Shown here piece by piece: positions 7,941 through 18,017 of a stretch of 64,000 nucleotides of DNA (position 1 is its first letter; each line of letters begins with the position of its first letter). A program made the position numbers and the translations under genes. The stretch covers positions 1-64,000 of the forward strand of contig CAVXTT010000007.1 of assembly GCA_963764685.1 (NCBI GenBank), read 5' to 3'. A model generated the notes under the pieces. The model searched no databases. It was not told where the DNA came from and saw nothing but the letters and a program-made list of their open reading frames with translations. Source of the DNA: CAVXTT01 sp963764685. GTDB lineage: Bacteria; Bacteroidota; Ignavibacteria; Ignavibacteriales; Ignavibacteriaceae.

Positions 7941-10665
7941 ATGAAAAAAAATATTCTTCTCTCCTTTTTACTGCTGTCTGTACTACCTGCCCCAGCCCAG
8001 GTAAAATATATGGATAAACTGCTCGACAACAGTGTTTATGACAACGCACCGGAGGAAATTAAACATTCCAAAGCATTCATCAGGGAGTGGGTATTTTTTG
8101 ATGAGAGAGCTTATCCCAACGGGTATATTCCTGCAGATGCCTATAAGAAGGCGATGGATCAAAAACTGCAGATGAAAACCGATAATGATAATCCGGAAGC
8201 AGTTACCTGGACAAGCCTTGGTCCCACACCGGGGTATTATTCAAGTTATGGAAATATTTCTTCAAGAATAGTTACAGGGGCCTACAATCCTTCAAACCCG
8301 AATATTATTTATATAGGTCCTGCCTGCGGAGGAGTATGGAAAACCACAGACGGCGGAACAAACTGGCAGCCCTTGACAGATAACCAGGTGTCGTTATCTA
8401 TGGGTGCTATAGCAATCGATCCTGTAAATCCATCAATTATTTATGCGGGAACAGGAGAGGCGACTTACAGCGGTGCATCCTATTACGGCAGAGGTTTATT
8501 AAAATCAACTGACGCCGGGGCAACCTGGACAAATATAACTTCCGGACTTCCTTCTTCCTCATATTTTTCAAGAATAGTTATTCGCCCGGGAACCACTTCA
8601 TACCTGCTTGCTGCTTTAGGGAATAGCGGATTGTATAGAAGCACAAATTCAGGAGTTAACTGGACACAGGCGGTAAGCGGCAGATGCGATGATGTAATTT
8701 TTACTCCCGGGGGGGATACAGCTTTTATAGTTGGTTCCGGTTCATTGTTCAAGAGATCAGTAGATGGCGGAGCTACTTTTGCTACATTTGGAAGCAGCGG
8801 ATTGCCTACAGGGTCGCGAACTCATTTTGACCTCTGTGCATCAGCAACTTCGATAATGTATGCAGCGGTTTATACATCAACGACATTTACAGTTCATAAA
8901 TCCACGAATAAAGGATTAAACTGGGTACAAGTTTCATCCGGAACCAATTTTTCAGGTTCACAGGCCTGGTATGATATGTATCTGAGGGTCAATCCCCAAA
9001 ACTCTAATCAAGTATTTGTCGGCACAATTGACATATTCCGAAGTACAGACGGCGGAACAACTTTTTCCAATATAACAAATGGCTACAGCGGAGGTAATGT
9101 TCACGTCGATCAGCATTTTCTGTTTTTTCATCCCACTAATCCTAACACTATAATTGCAGTGAATGACGGGGGCATTTACAGAAGTACTAACTCTGGGACA
9201 TCCTTCACAAATCTGAATCAGAATTTAACGTTAACTCAATTTTATAGAATAACAGCAAGTCCTTTCACCCCTTCCAGAATTTTAGGAGGCACACAGGATA
9301 ACGGCACACAACAAACTTATTCTGCAATAAACTGGGCTGCCGCCTTTGGCGGGGACGGAGGTGAAGTTGCCTTTAATCCGTATAACCAGAATTACATTAT
9401 TGGCGAAACACAGAACGGCGGTTTAATGAGAACCACTAACGGGGGAACTTCCTGGTCTTCAGCAACAGGAGGGATTGTAACAACTGAAAATGTTACCTGG
9501 GTTGCCCCGATAATTGCACATCCTGTTTTATCCGGATATTTTTATACAGCACGGCAAAAGGTCTACCGTAGTACAGATAACGGTGGAAGCTGGACAGCTA
9601 TATCCGGTGATTTATATGGCACAAATGCTGTTCGTGAAATGTGTATCTCTCCTTCTAATCCTAATATTATATGTGCGTCTTCAACTTCCAAAGTATTTAA
9701 ATCAACAGACGGCGGTGCAACATTTACAAATATCAGTACCGGGCTGTCCTCGAATACCGTAAGTTCAATTTACATTCACCCCGACAGCTCAAATGTTATG
9801 CTTGTAACTTTCCTCGGATTCGGCGGAGCTAAAGTCTATAAAACCACAAATGGCGGTACAACCTGGTTCAGTATTGCAGGGAATCTTCCTGACACACCCA
9901 TTAGCGACATTTTAATTTATACAGAAGATATTTTTCATCCTTCTACATACTTTGTTGCTACTGATATAGGAGTATTTGTAACTCGCAATAACGGCTCAAC
10001 TTGGACAGACCTGGATGATCAGCTTCCAAATACAGTTATTAAACACCTGGATTATTCCCCATCAACTCATAAACTTCGCGCAGGCACTCACGGAAGGGGC
10101 GTATTCGAAGCTTACATTGATTATTATCTTTCCTCAGCGCAATTAACAATTAAGGCTCTTGTTGAAGGACTTTATAATGGTTCGGTAATGGTCCCGGATA
10201 CAATCACAGTCGAGCTGCGGAATACAATATCACCATTTGCTCTGGTTGATCAGGGAAAAGCATTCTTAAATAACACGGGACTAGGAACAGCAGTTTTTGC
10301 CAATGTTATTAATGAGACCCCTTATTATATTGTTTTGAAACATAGAAATTCAATAGAGACGTGGAGCTCTTCCGGGCAGGCATTTTCAGGTGGTTCCCTG
10401 AGCTATGATTTTACAACCGGATCAGGCAAGGCATATGGAAATAATATGAATTATCTTTATGGGCAAATGGTGTTTATTCAGCGGCGATGTTAATCAGGAC
10501 CAGATTATTGATCTGAAGGATATGACGATGGTCGATAATGCAATCCATAATTCGGCATCTGGTTATGTAGTTACAGATGTAAATGGTGACGGTATTGTAA
10601 ATTTCGATGATATAGTAATTGTTAATCTTAACTCGTCAATTTTTACTCAGTCAAAAAAGCCATAA
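7941..10665 (+). CDS. Secreted BNR/YCF48 beta-propeller with C-terminal dockerin-like domain (one frameshift)
   Basis: About 900 codons with a frameshift near 10465-10490. It has a signal peptide (MKKNILLSFLLLSVLPAPAQ) and roughly a dozen propeller blades with KSTDGGATW or RSTNSGVNW signatures, as in sialidase- and sortilin-type BNR folds. After the break comes a dockerin-like pair of calcium loops: GDVNQDQIIDLKDMTMVD and TDVNGDGIVNFDDIVIVN. The protein should act outside the cell; the substrate is unknown. No cohesin partner and no type IX tag are visible, so the dockerin-like end may be an anchoring or calcium-stabilising module. A hairpin follows at 10688. Confidence 0.8.
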
Positions 10666-10687
10666 AAGATTCATCAGATTAAATTGA

Positions 10688-10709
10688 GGGGGCTGATCTC
10701 TCAGCCCCC
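10688..10709. terminator. Hairpin between convergent genes
   Basis: Perfect 9-bp stem gggggctga/tcagccccc with a 4-base loop, 22 bases after the propeller gene and 8 bases beyond the end of the minus-strand mannosidase gene. It is probably shared by both; no long T-run follows on the plus strand. Confidence 0.7.
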
Positions 10710-10717
10710 GTTCTTCC

Positions 10718-13700
10718 TTAAAATTTCACTCTTATAGTTTTTACTGAGTTCTTTGGAATACCTATTCTGATCTTGTTTGATTCAAATGGTATCTCTTTCT
10801 CATCCACTTCAATAAAATTAGTCTCAATAACCTGTTTTGGAACAGCCGGCAGAGTTATTATGGCTTCCTCATCTTTCCCTTTTGATTCATACAATTGAAT
10901 AATCCAATCTTCAGAATTAAAAGCCCTTTTAATTGTTGACAGGATTATACCATCACCATCTACTTGTACAAATGAATTCTGAGCAGGCAGATCACCATCG
11001 TGAATATCCAGTCATTACAGCTATTAAAGGATGATTGAATTCGTATCCTTTTCTTACCGTGTTGGCGTCCTTCCAGTTACCTTTGTGCGGATATAAAGAA
11101 TATTCTATCGAATGAGTTCCCATATCAGTAGTTGGATCAGGCCATTTGGGGGATCTTAAAAGTGATAATCTCATTACATTATCTTTAATATCATACCCGT
11201 ATTTAGAATTGTTCAGCAGACTTACACCATAATTGTTATCTGAAAGATCAGCCCAATTTTGGGCTGCAACTTCATACTTTGCTTTTTCCCAGCTTGTTTC
11301 TCTTTTTGTTGATCTCGTTATACTGCCGTAGGGAATTTCATAAGTGGCAATATTATTATTTACAGAAACAGGGAAAGCCACCTTTAACATTGTATGGGTT
11401 TCCCACCAGTCGGCAGAAGTCTTGAAATCTATCCTGTCGATTCCGTTATATAAAATTATATCCTGCGTAAAGAAAGAAGAAGGGAAATTAGGTGTAGGGA
11501 AATCTTTTACTACTCCCGGCTTTAAATATTCCCTGGTTAATCTTACTACTTTTCTGACTGCTCCGTTTTCTACAAGTTCGGCTTTTATAAATCTTGATGG
11601 ATACTCAACACCGGTAAACCTAAATTCCAGGCATCCCAGGCAGTCGGCTGATCCTCCAGCAGCATCAGCTGGTTTCCGTTGTCAGACAGGATTTCTTTTT
11701 TATTCATCTTATCATAAATGCTTTTTACCCAGCCGGATGCCGTATCAATATTTACTATAAAGAATTCATTTTCAAATTGTGATACTGCTGCAGTCTGAGA
11801 CTTCTGCATTTCATTTTTTTCTTCTTTAAGCACATAAGTTTTATAGCCTAAGGAAGGCACCCCTTCTGCTTTGAAAATTATTTGATTATTAAACCTGTCC
11901 TGAGCTATCATCTGGCTTTGAATAATATTTCCATCAAGGTCATAAACATTATAATTTGCTGCATCCCCTTCAGGCAGGTTGAATTTAACAATATCAGATC
12001 TTTCCCAGCTCAAAGGATTATAAACTACAAGAGGTTTTCCATCCTCAACATCTTCGGTATTTATATTATTATTTATATTCGTTAAGGCATTCCCAAGTAC
12101 GAAATTGCCGGCTGTTTCTGCATCTTTATATGTCTCTTCAGCATCAATGTAAACTTCCCTTATACTTGATCCCGGCAGAATATCGTGGAACTGGTTAAAC
12201 ATTACTTTCTCCCACGCATAATCGATATTTGAAACATCATAGCTTCCGCCATATAGCTTAGAGAAGGAGGAAAACTTTTCTGCATTGGTTAAAAGGACTT
12301 CACAATTCCTGTTATGTTTTTTGATGTCGGAATGTGATGTTAAAGTTCCCTGGTGATATTCAAGATAAAGTTCATCATTCCAGGTGGGAATAGCTTTAAG
12401 GTCCTGGCTCTTCATCCAATCAAGGTATTGCGATGCAGTTCCATATTCAATTTGAGGATAAATATCGAGCGTTTTCAGATGTTCAATCCTGTCGATCATA
12501 TCAATTGAAGGTCCTCCGCCATGGTCTCCAATTCCAAAAAGCACAAGCATATTTGTGAAGCCGGTATTAGCCTCATACTGCCTTAGCCAGTCAACTAACT
12601 GAAACGCCTGGGTAATTGTGTTTACATAATCGAAAGGAAAGTAGGAGAGGATCTTAGAGCCATCCGGGGATTCCCACCAGAATACCCTGTAAGGAAAAAC
12701 ATTGGTTTCATTCCATCCGATTTTTTGAGTAATGAAACGCATCTATACCGGATTTCTTATAAAACATCGGCATATTCCAGTTGTATCCGAAAGAATCGGG
12801 ATTCCAGCCTATCTTTATATCAAGTCCGAATTTCTTATTAAAATAATTTTTTGCATAAAGGAGCTGGCGCATCCAGGAAACTCCTGAAGGGATATTGCAG
12901 TCCGGCTCTATCCACATTCCGCCTGTAATTTCCCACCTGCCTTCTTTAATCCGCTGTTTGATCTGGTTAAAGACCTCCGGATAAAGGTCTTCCATCCATT
13001 TATAATATTGTGCAGCGCTCTGTGTATAAGTAAAATCAGGACGGGCTTCCATAATATTAAATACGGACGAAAATGTATTTTTACATACTTCGATCGTTTC
13101 AATTTCCCTCCATAACCAGGCTGCATCTATGTGTGCATTAGATGCAAAATAGAGAGTGAACTTTTTTGCAAACTGTTTTACAGGATCAAGCTTAATCCTT
13201 ACTTCATCAACAGATTTTTCGAACTTGTTTATGTCCCCCTTTTGTAATGCTTTAATATCAACCTCAAGACTCAGGTCCTGCAGCAGTTGATTTAATTTTT
13301 CCTTTTCGCTTTTATCCATTGTTGAGTTATCAGTTCCCGGATCAACTTTAACCCTGGCATTTGTCTGATAGGTATCGAAACTTAAAAGTTTCTGTCCTGT
13401 CCTGAGACTCATACTAAAATCATTGATTTTCTCTCTCAGGGGCTTTGGCTGCCTCAACTTCAAGCTGGGCATTAATGATTCTTAAAGGTCCGCCTGTATT
13501 TATTGCTTTTATTGCAACGAGGAATTTATCTCCCGGTTTTCCGTTTTCAGTAAGAATAAATTCTCCGTCCCACGGGAAGTATCCCTTGCTCTCTCCATTG
13601 ATCCACAGGTAACCGAAATCATCGACGGAGACGAGCAATTTTATTTTTCCTGTAACGGGAGTACCAAGAAAAGTTTTAGGAAGGACAATTTCCTTTCGGA

Positions 13701-13942
13701 GCCAGCAGGAATCAAACTTACTTCTTTCATCCAGAGCTAATCGTCTTCCATTGTGAATCATCGAATTTAATATCGTAGGGATTTCCTTCGAACTTTGTAC
13801 CGGCCGACAGATTTTCACTTATCTTCCAGTCGCTGAAAGTAAAGTTGCCAAGTTCCTCCAGCTGCTTTGCCAGTTTATCAACATTACTCTGAGAGAAGAC
13901 TGCCAGCTGAGAAAACATTACGAATGCGAATAAGTATTTCAT
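10718..13942 (-). pseudogene. Exported alpha-mannosidase, GH38 (five frameshifts)
   Basis: About 1,075 codons from the signal peptide MKYLFAFVMFSQLAVFSQ to the end KNSVKTIRVKF. Glycoside hydrolase family 38 removes terminal alpha-mannose using a zinc ion. Seen here are the zinc-binding HIDAAWLWREIETIEVCKNT, the EPDCNIPSGVSWMRQLLY segment, GWNPDSFGYNWNMP holding the likely catalytic Asp, GIGDHGGGPS, and the late MFNQFHDILPGSS. An N-terminal jelly-roll (SWLRKEI-like, LLVSVDDFGYLWING) precedes the catalytic core. Breaks fall near 13745, 13440, 12735, 11615 and 11005; each side continues the family sequence without loss. It ends the operon with the sugar importer, 20 bases after the permease, so mannosides are a plausible substrate of that importer. 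Confidence 0.85.
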
Positions 13943-13962
13943 AACAGACCTGTTTTTTAAGA

Positions 13963-14923
13963 TTATTTTTTTCTGAGCTGATCTATAAGAACAGCTAATA
14001 GTATTACAAATCCAACAACTACCTGCTGAACATAAGATCCCACATCTAATAAGTTCAAACCATTCCTTAAAACGGCAATTAACATAGAACCTATAAAAGT
14101 TCCGATTATTGTACCTCTCCCCCCGAATAAACTTGTTCCGCCGACAACAACAGCTGCAATAACATCCAGTTCATAGCTAAGACCGGCATTCGGCTGTCCC
14201 GAGTTTATTCTCGAAGCCAGCAATATTCCGCTTAATGCAGACAGGACTCCTGAGATAATATAAACTGAAATTAAAATGAAGTTTGTATTTATTCCTGCCA
14301 GTCTTGCAGCTTCTAACTTTCCGCCTGCTGCATAAACATATCGTCCGAATCTTGTTTTTGTTAATACTATGTGGGATGAAACAAAAACCAGAATCATAAG
14401 CAGGGTGGGGAAAGGAACACCTAAGATCCTACCGCCTCCCAGAAAACTAAATGCTTCGGGGAGTTCCCAAATGGGTCTTCCTTCTGTATAAACAAAAGCC
14501 GCCCCACTCCAGATAGTCATTAAAGCAAGTGTAACAATAAATGGAGTTATATTAAATTTTGTTACAAAGATCCCTGCAATAAATCCGGAGAATGATCCGA
14601 AGAGTATACCTGCAGTGATTCCCAGGTAACAATGACCAGACGGGATTGATATCGAGTTTAAGCAGGCTAGTGGTAATTATTCCTGCAAATGCTACTATCG
14701 AGCCCACCGAAAGATCTATACCTGCAGTAAGAATTACAAATGTCATTCCTGCAGCTATAATTGCAGTTATCGAAGCCTGCAGTGAGATATTTAATATATT
14801 GTCGGTAGTTAAAAAGTATGGAGAGACCTGAGAGAAGATGATAATCTCCAGAATTAGGACAGCTGCAATACTAAAATCGGTAAATAGTGATTTCAGTTTT
14901 ATTTCTTTGTAACCCATTACCAT
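13963..14923 (-). CDS. Sugar ABC transporter permease, RbsC type (one frameshift)
   Basis: An inner-membrane permease of the ribose/galactose importer class, about 320 codons, broken near 14630. The N-terminal piece shows ASITAIIAAGMTFVILTAGIDLSVGS, the family hallmark. The C-terminal piece has TKFNITPFIVTLALMTIW, the GRYVYAAGGKLEAARLAGI cytoplasmic loop and the VVVGGTSLFGGRG motif. The ATG at 14923 directly follows the stop of the ATP-binding subunit gene, implying translational coupling. The sugar is not set by sequence; the adjacent alpha-mannosidase suggests a mannose-containing or mannose-derived sugar. Confidence 0.85.
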
Positions 14924-16425
14924 TTAGTTAAGATTTTTTAAGGTTGCTAAATGAAGTATCTTTTCCTGTGTAATCTCATTTTCTTCCAGTATGCCGGTAA
15001 TCTCTCCTTCACACATAACGGCAATCCTGTTTGAAATTCCAATTAGCTCGGGCAATTCCGATGAGATAACAATTACACCTATCCCTTCGCTTACAAGCTG
15101 CTTTGATCAGGTTATAAATTTCATATTTAACGCCGATATCTATTCCTGCTGTAGGCTCATCAAAAATTATTACTTTCGATTTTGTGTAAAGCCATCTTGC
15201 AAGTACAACCTTCTGCCTGTTGCCTCCGCTCAAATTCTCTACCTTAGTTTCTGATGAAGGTGTTTTTATTTTTAATGTTTCAATAAACGATCCGGATACT
15301 TCTTCTTCCTTTTTCCTATCGATAAAAATACCGTTCTGTAAACTTTTTAGATTCGAAATAGAAATATTTTCTTTTACACTCAGCTCTGTGAACAATCCTA
15401 ATAGATTTCTGTCTTCAGTCAGCAGGGCAATTCCGTTACTAATACCATTCTCAGGAGATTTCAGGACAATCTTCCTGTTATTTAAATACATACTTCCACC
15501 ATCTGGTTTTATCGGCACCGAATATTACCCGCGCCAATTCAGTCCGCCCGGCTCCGACTAATCCTGCTAAGCCCAACACTTCTCCTTTATATAAGGATAA
15601 ATTAATATTTCTGAGCTTTGAGGTACTGATATTTTCCAGTCTTAAAATTTCATTACTTCTTGCATCTTTATTTTTTGGATATTCAGCTGCCAGTTCCCTT
15701 CCCACCATTAATTTTATTAATGAATCCCGGTTTATATCCTTTATCTTTTCAGTGGTAATTTTCTTACCATCCCTTAAAACTGTTACCCTGTCCCCAATTT
15801 CAAATATCTCCTCGATCCTGTGGGATATATAAATAATTCCTGCCCCTTCCTTTTTAAGCTCCCGGATAACAGCAAACAGGTTTTTTATTTCCGAGCCTGT
15901 AAGGGGTGCAGTTGGTTCATCCATTGCAAGAATTTTATTGTTCTTTACAATCGCTTTAGCTATTTCGACAATCTGGCGGGCTGCAGTGCTTAATTTATAA
16001 ACAGGTATTTCGGGATCAATATTTTCTCCCAATTTCTTCAATGCTTCACCGGCAAGAAGATTCATTTTTCTTGTATTCAGGGTAAAGGAGTGTTCGTTAA
16101 TTATTTCATTTCCGAGGAAAATATTTGCAGCGACAGAGAGTTGAGGGATCAATTTCAGATCCTGGTAGATAATTCCTATTCCCAATTTTTGTGAATCTGA
16201 AGGGGAGTGAATCTCTGCGGGTTTTTCATTAACGAATATCTGCCCGCTGTCCTTTTTAAGCGCCCCGGACAGAATTTTCATCAGAGTCGATTTCCCGGCA
16301 CCATTTTCACCTACAAGGCAATGAACTTCGCCCGGAAGTATTTCTAGATCAACAGAATCAAGCGCCAATACTCCCGGATATCTTTTCGAAATATTCTGCA
16401 TTTCCAGGAGCTTAACAGGGTTCAA
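14924..16425 (-). CDS. Sugar ABC transporter ATP-binding protein, RbsA type (two frameshifts)
   Basis: A double ATPase of about 500 codons, as usual for RbsA/MglA. The first cassette has Walker A GENGAGKSTLMK, the signature KLSTAARQIVEIAKAI and Walker B KILAMDEPTAPL. The second has a degenerate Walker region (GLAGLVGAGRTELARVIFGADKT), then NLSGGNRQKVVLARWL and KVIIFDEPTAGIDIGVK. Breaks near 15505 and 15105 split it; the reading LIKQLVSEGIGVIVISSELPE is recovered across the second. It starts two bases after the binding-protein stop and abuts the permease. Confidence 0.85.
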
Positions 16426-16427
16426 TT

Positions 16428-17366
16428 TTATCTGTCTTTCTCAAGCGACTCTTTATCAACAATACCAACTTCCACAGGAACGATCTTAGGAACTTGTTTC
16501 CCTTCAAAATAATTTCTGATCTGTTCGATAGTAGTTTGTCCGATCAGTTTGGGATTCTGAACTACATCAGCTTTCAGCGGACTCCCTTTTCGTATAGCAT
16601 CCGCGGCAGGAGGTGTGGCATCGTATCCTACAATTATTATATTGTCTTTTTTATACTGCAGTACAGCATCAAGTGCACCAAGAGCAGAGTCGTCATTTAT
16701 TCCGAAGATACCTTTTATTTCAGGATGCGCCTGCAGGATATCAGTAGCTGCCTGAAGCGAGCGGTCCCTTACTCCCTGACCGTTAACATCACTTACAATT
16801 TTTAATCCCGGGTATTTGGAAACTGCTTCCTTGAAGCCCTGAACTCTGTCAAGCACAGATGTTATAGCCGGCTGATTTATTATGGCTATTTCACCAACCC
16901 CGTTTAAAGCTTTTGCAATATATTCACCCGCGAGTTTTCCCCCCTGTATATTATTGGATGCTATATGAGAAACAACATTTCCTTCCTCAACCGCAATATC
17001 AGCAGTAAAAACAGGGATGCCTTCTTTATTAGCCCGTGCGATACCGCTGCCGATTCCTCTGGAATCAACGGGGCAGACAATAATTGCATCAACTTTTCTG
17101 GAAATAAAATCTTCTATCTGCGACATTTGTTTTCCCAGGTCCCATTCACCGGATGTAATAATCAGCTCATAATTATTCTTTTCTGCTTCGGCTTTTAATC
17201 CCTCTTCAAGATCGCGGTAGAAAATATGACCGCGTGTCAGAAGGGAAACGCCGATGGTTTTTTTATGTACTCCTGAATTTTCATCTTTTTTACAGGAATT
17301 AAAACTAATGGAGAGGATTATTAACAGGGAAATAAGCGGGATTGACAAGATTGGTTTAGTGTTCAT
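16428..17366 (-). CDS. Sugar ABC transporter substrate-binding lipoprotein, RbsB type
   Basis: A 312-residue periplasmic-binding protein fold I (Peripla_BP_4). The signal peptide ends in a lipobox-like SFNSC with Cys25, so it is probably lipid-anchored in the envelope. Core motifs: TIGVSLLTRGHIFYRDLEEGLKAEA, the hinge region VDAIIVCPVDSRGIG, GEIAIINQPAITSVLDRVQGFKEA, and GIFGINDDSALGALDAV. It is the first gene of the minus-strand operon binding protein, ATPase, permease, alpha-mannosidase. No clear Shine-Dalgarno precedes the ATG. The long upstream interval carries the 11-bp word array A. Confidence 0.9.
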   Translation of the reverse strand: MNTKPILSIPLISLLIILSISFNSCKKDENSGVHKKTIGVSLLTRGHIFYRDLEEGLKAEAEKNNYELIITSGEWDLGKQMSQIEDFISRKVDAIIVCPVDSRGIGSGIARANKEGIPVFTADIAVEEGNVVSHIASNNIQGGKLAGEYIAKALNGVGEIAIINQPAITSVLDRVQGFKEAVSKYPGLKIVSDVNGQGVRDRSLQAATDILQAHPEIKGIFGINDDSALGALDAVLQYKKDNIIIVGYDATPPAADAIRKGSPLKADVVQNPKLIGQTTIEQIRNYFEGKQVPKIVPVEVGIVDKESLEKDR

Positions 17367-18017
17367 AAGATTTAAAACTATTAATGATTTCTTTTATAAA
17401 ATTAAGCAAAAAGGTTTAAGGAAGCATATTTAACAAGGAATGAATAAATTCCCGATTGGGAATGAATATATCCATTTTGAACTAAAATCTAATAAAACCA
17501 TAATATCAGGATTTGCCATCTAATCCTCATCTAATCCTGATCTAATCCTCATCTAATCCTCAGATTTGCCCGATTCTGAGGATTACATAAGGGTTACATC
17601 AGGATTGTATGAGAATTAGCAACCAAATCTTCGTTATTTAAGGATATTAAAAAATTTTAACGCTTCGTTTTGCTGGTTAAAGCCGGAGGGAAATTAAAAT
17701 AGTTGGACTTAAATTACCCACATCTTATAACAACCGGAGAGCAGGAGGCGCCATTGCATATAGGCGGAAAAAAACGTTCAAAATTCCCAATTTTCAGATT
17801 GGCTGTCAATGTCTGTTCATAGTACCGCTGCTCTTTTGCTTGAAAACAGGAAGTCATTTAGGAAAAAAAATAGCTGTTTCAATTTTGCATTATTTTCAAA
17901 TCTTTATATTATTATAAGATAAATTTGTTGTTTTCCGGCTTACTGAAGCTAACCGAGGGAAAATCCCAAAGAACTAAAACTTTTTATCAATTATTAAAAT
18001 TACATTAAAGGAATCCT
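17367..18017. other. Divergent intergenic region carrying element A
   Basis: 650 AT-rich bases between the start of the sugar operon (minus) and the membrane pyrophosphatase (plus). It must hold both promoters. The only clear structure is the 11-bp word array at 17520-17629; the rest shows no frame or recognised motif. Confidence 0.5.
17520..17629. repeat. Inverted 11-bp word array, 4+spacer+4 (element A)
   Basis: Four consecutive 11-base words read ctaatcctcat, ctaatcctgat, ctaatcctcat, ctaatcctcag (17520-17563). An 11-base spacer atttgcccgat follows (17564-17574), then four inverted words tctgaggatta, cataagggtta, catcaggattg, tatgagaatta (17575-17618) and a cap gcaaccaaatc. The inner words pair perfectly over 11 bp (17554-17564 with 17575-17585). 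Element B at 28.5 kb has the same plan. It is not coding and unlike any named element I know. Confidence 0.8.

Noticed and set aside
10459..10665. Separate small dockerin gene
   Set aside because: The upstream propeller frame ends inside it and the sequence runs on naturally after a one-base shift; it is the C-terminus of the same protein.
17520..17563. CRISPR-like direct repeats
   Set aside because: Repeats are 11 bases with no spacers between them, and half of the units are inverted; no cas genes are present.
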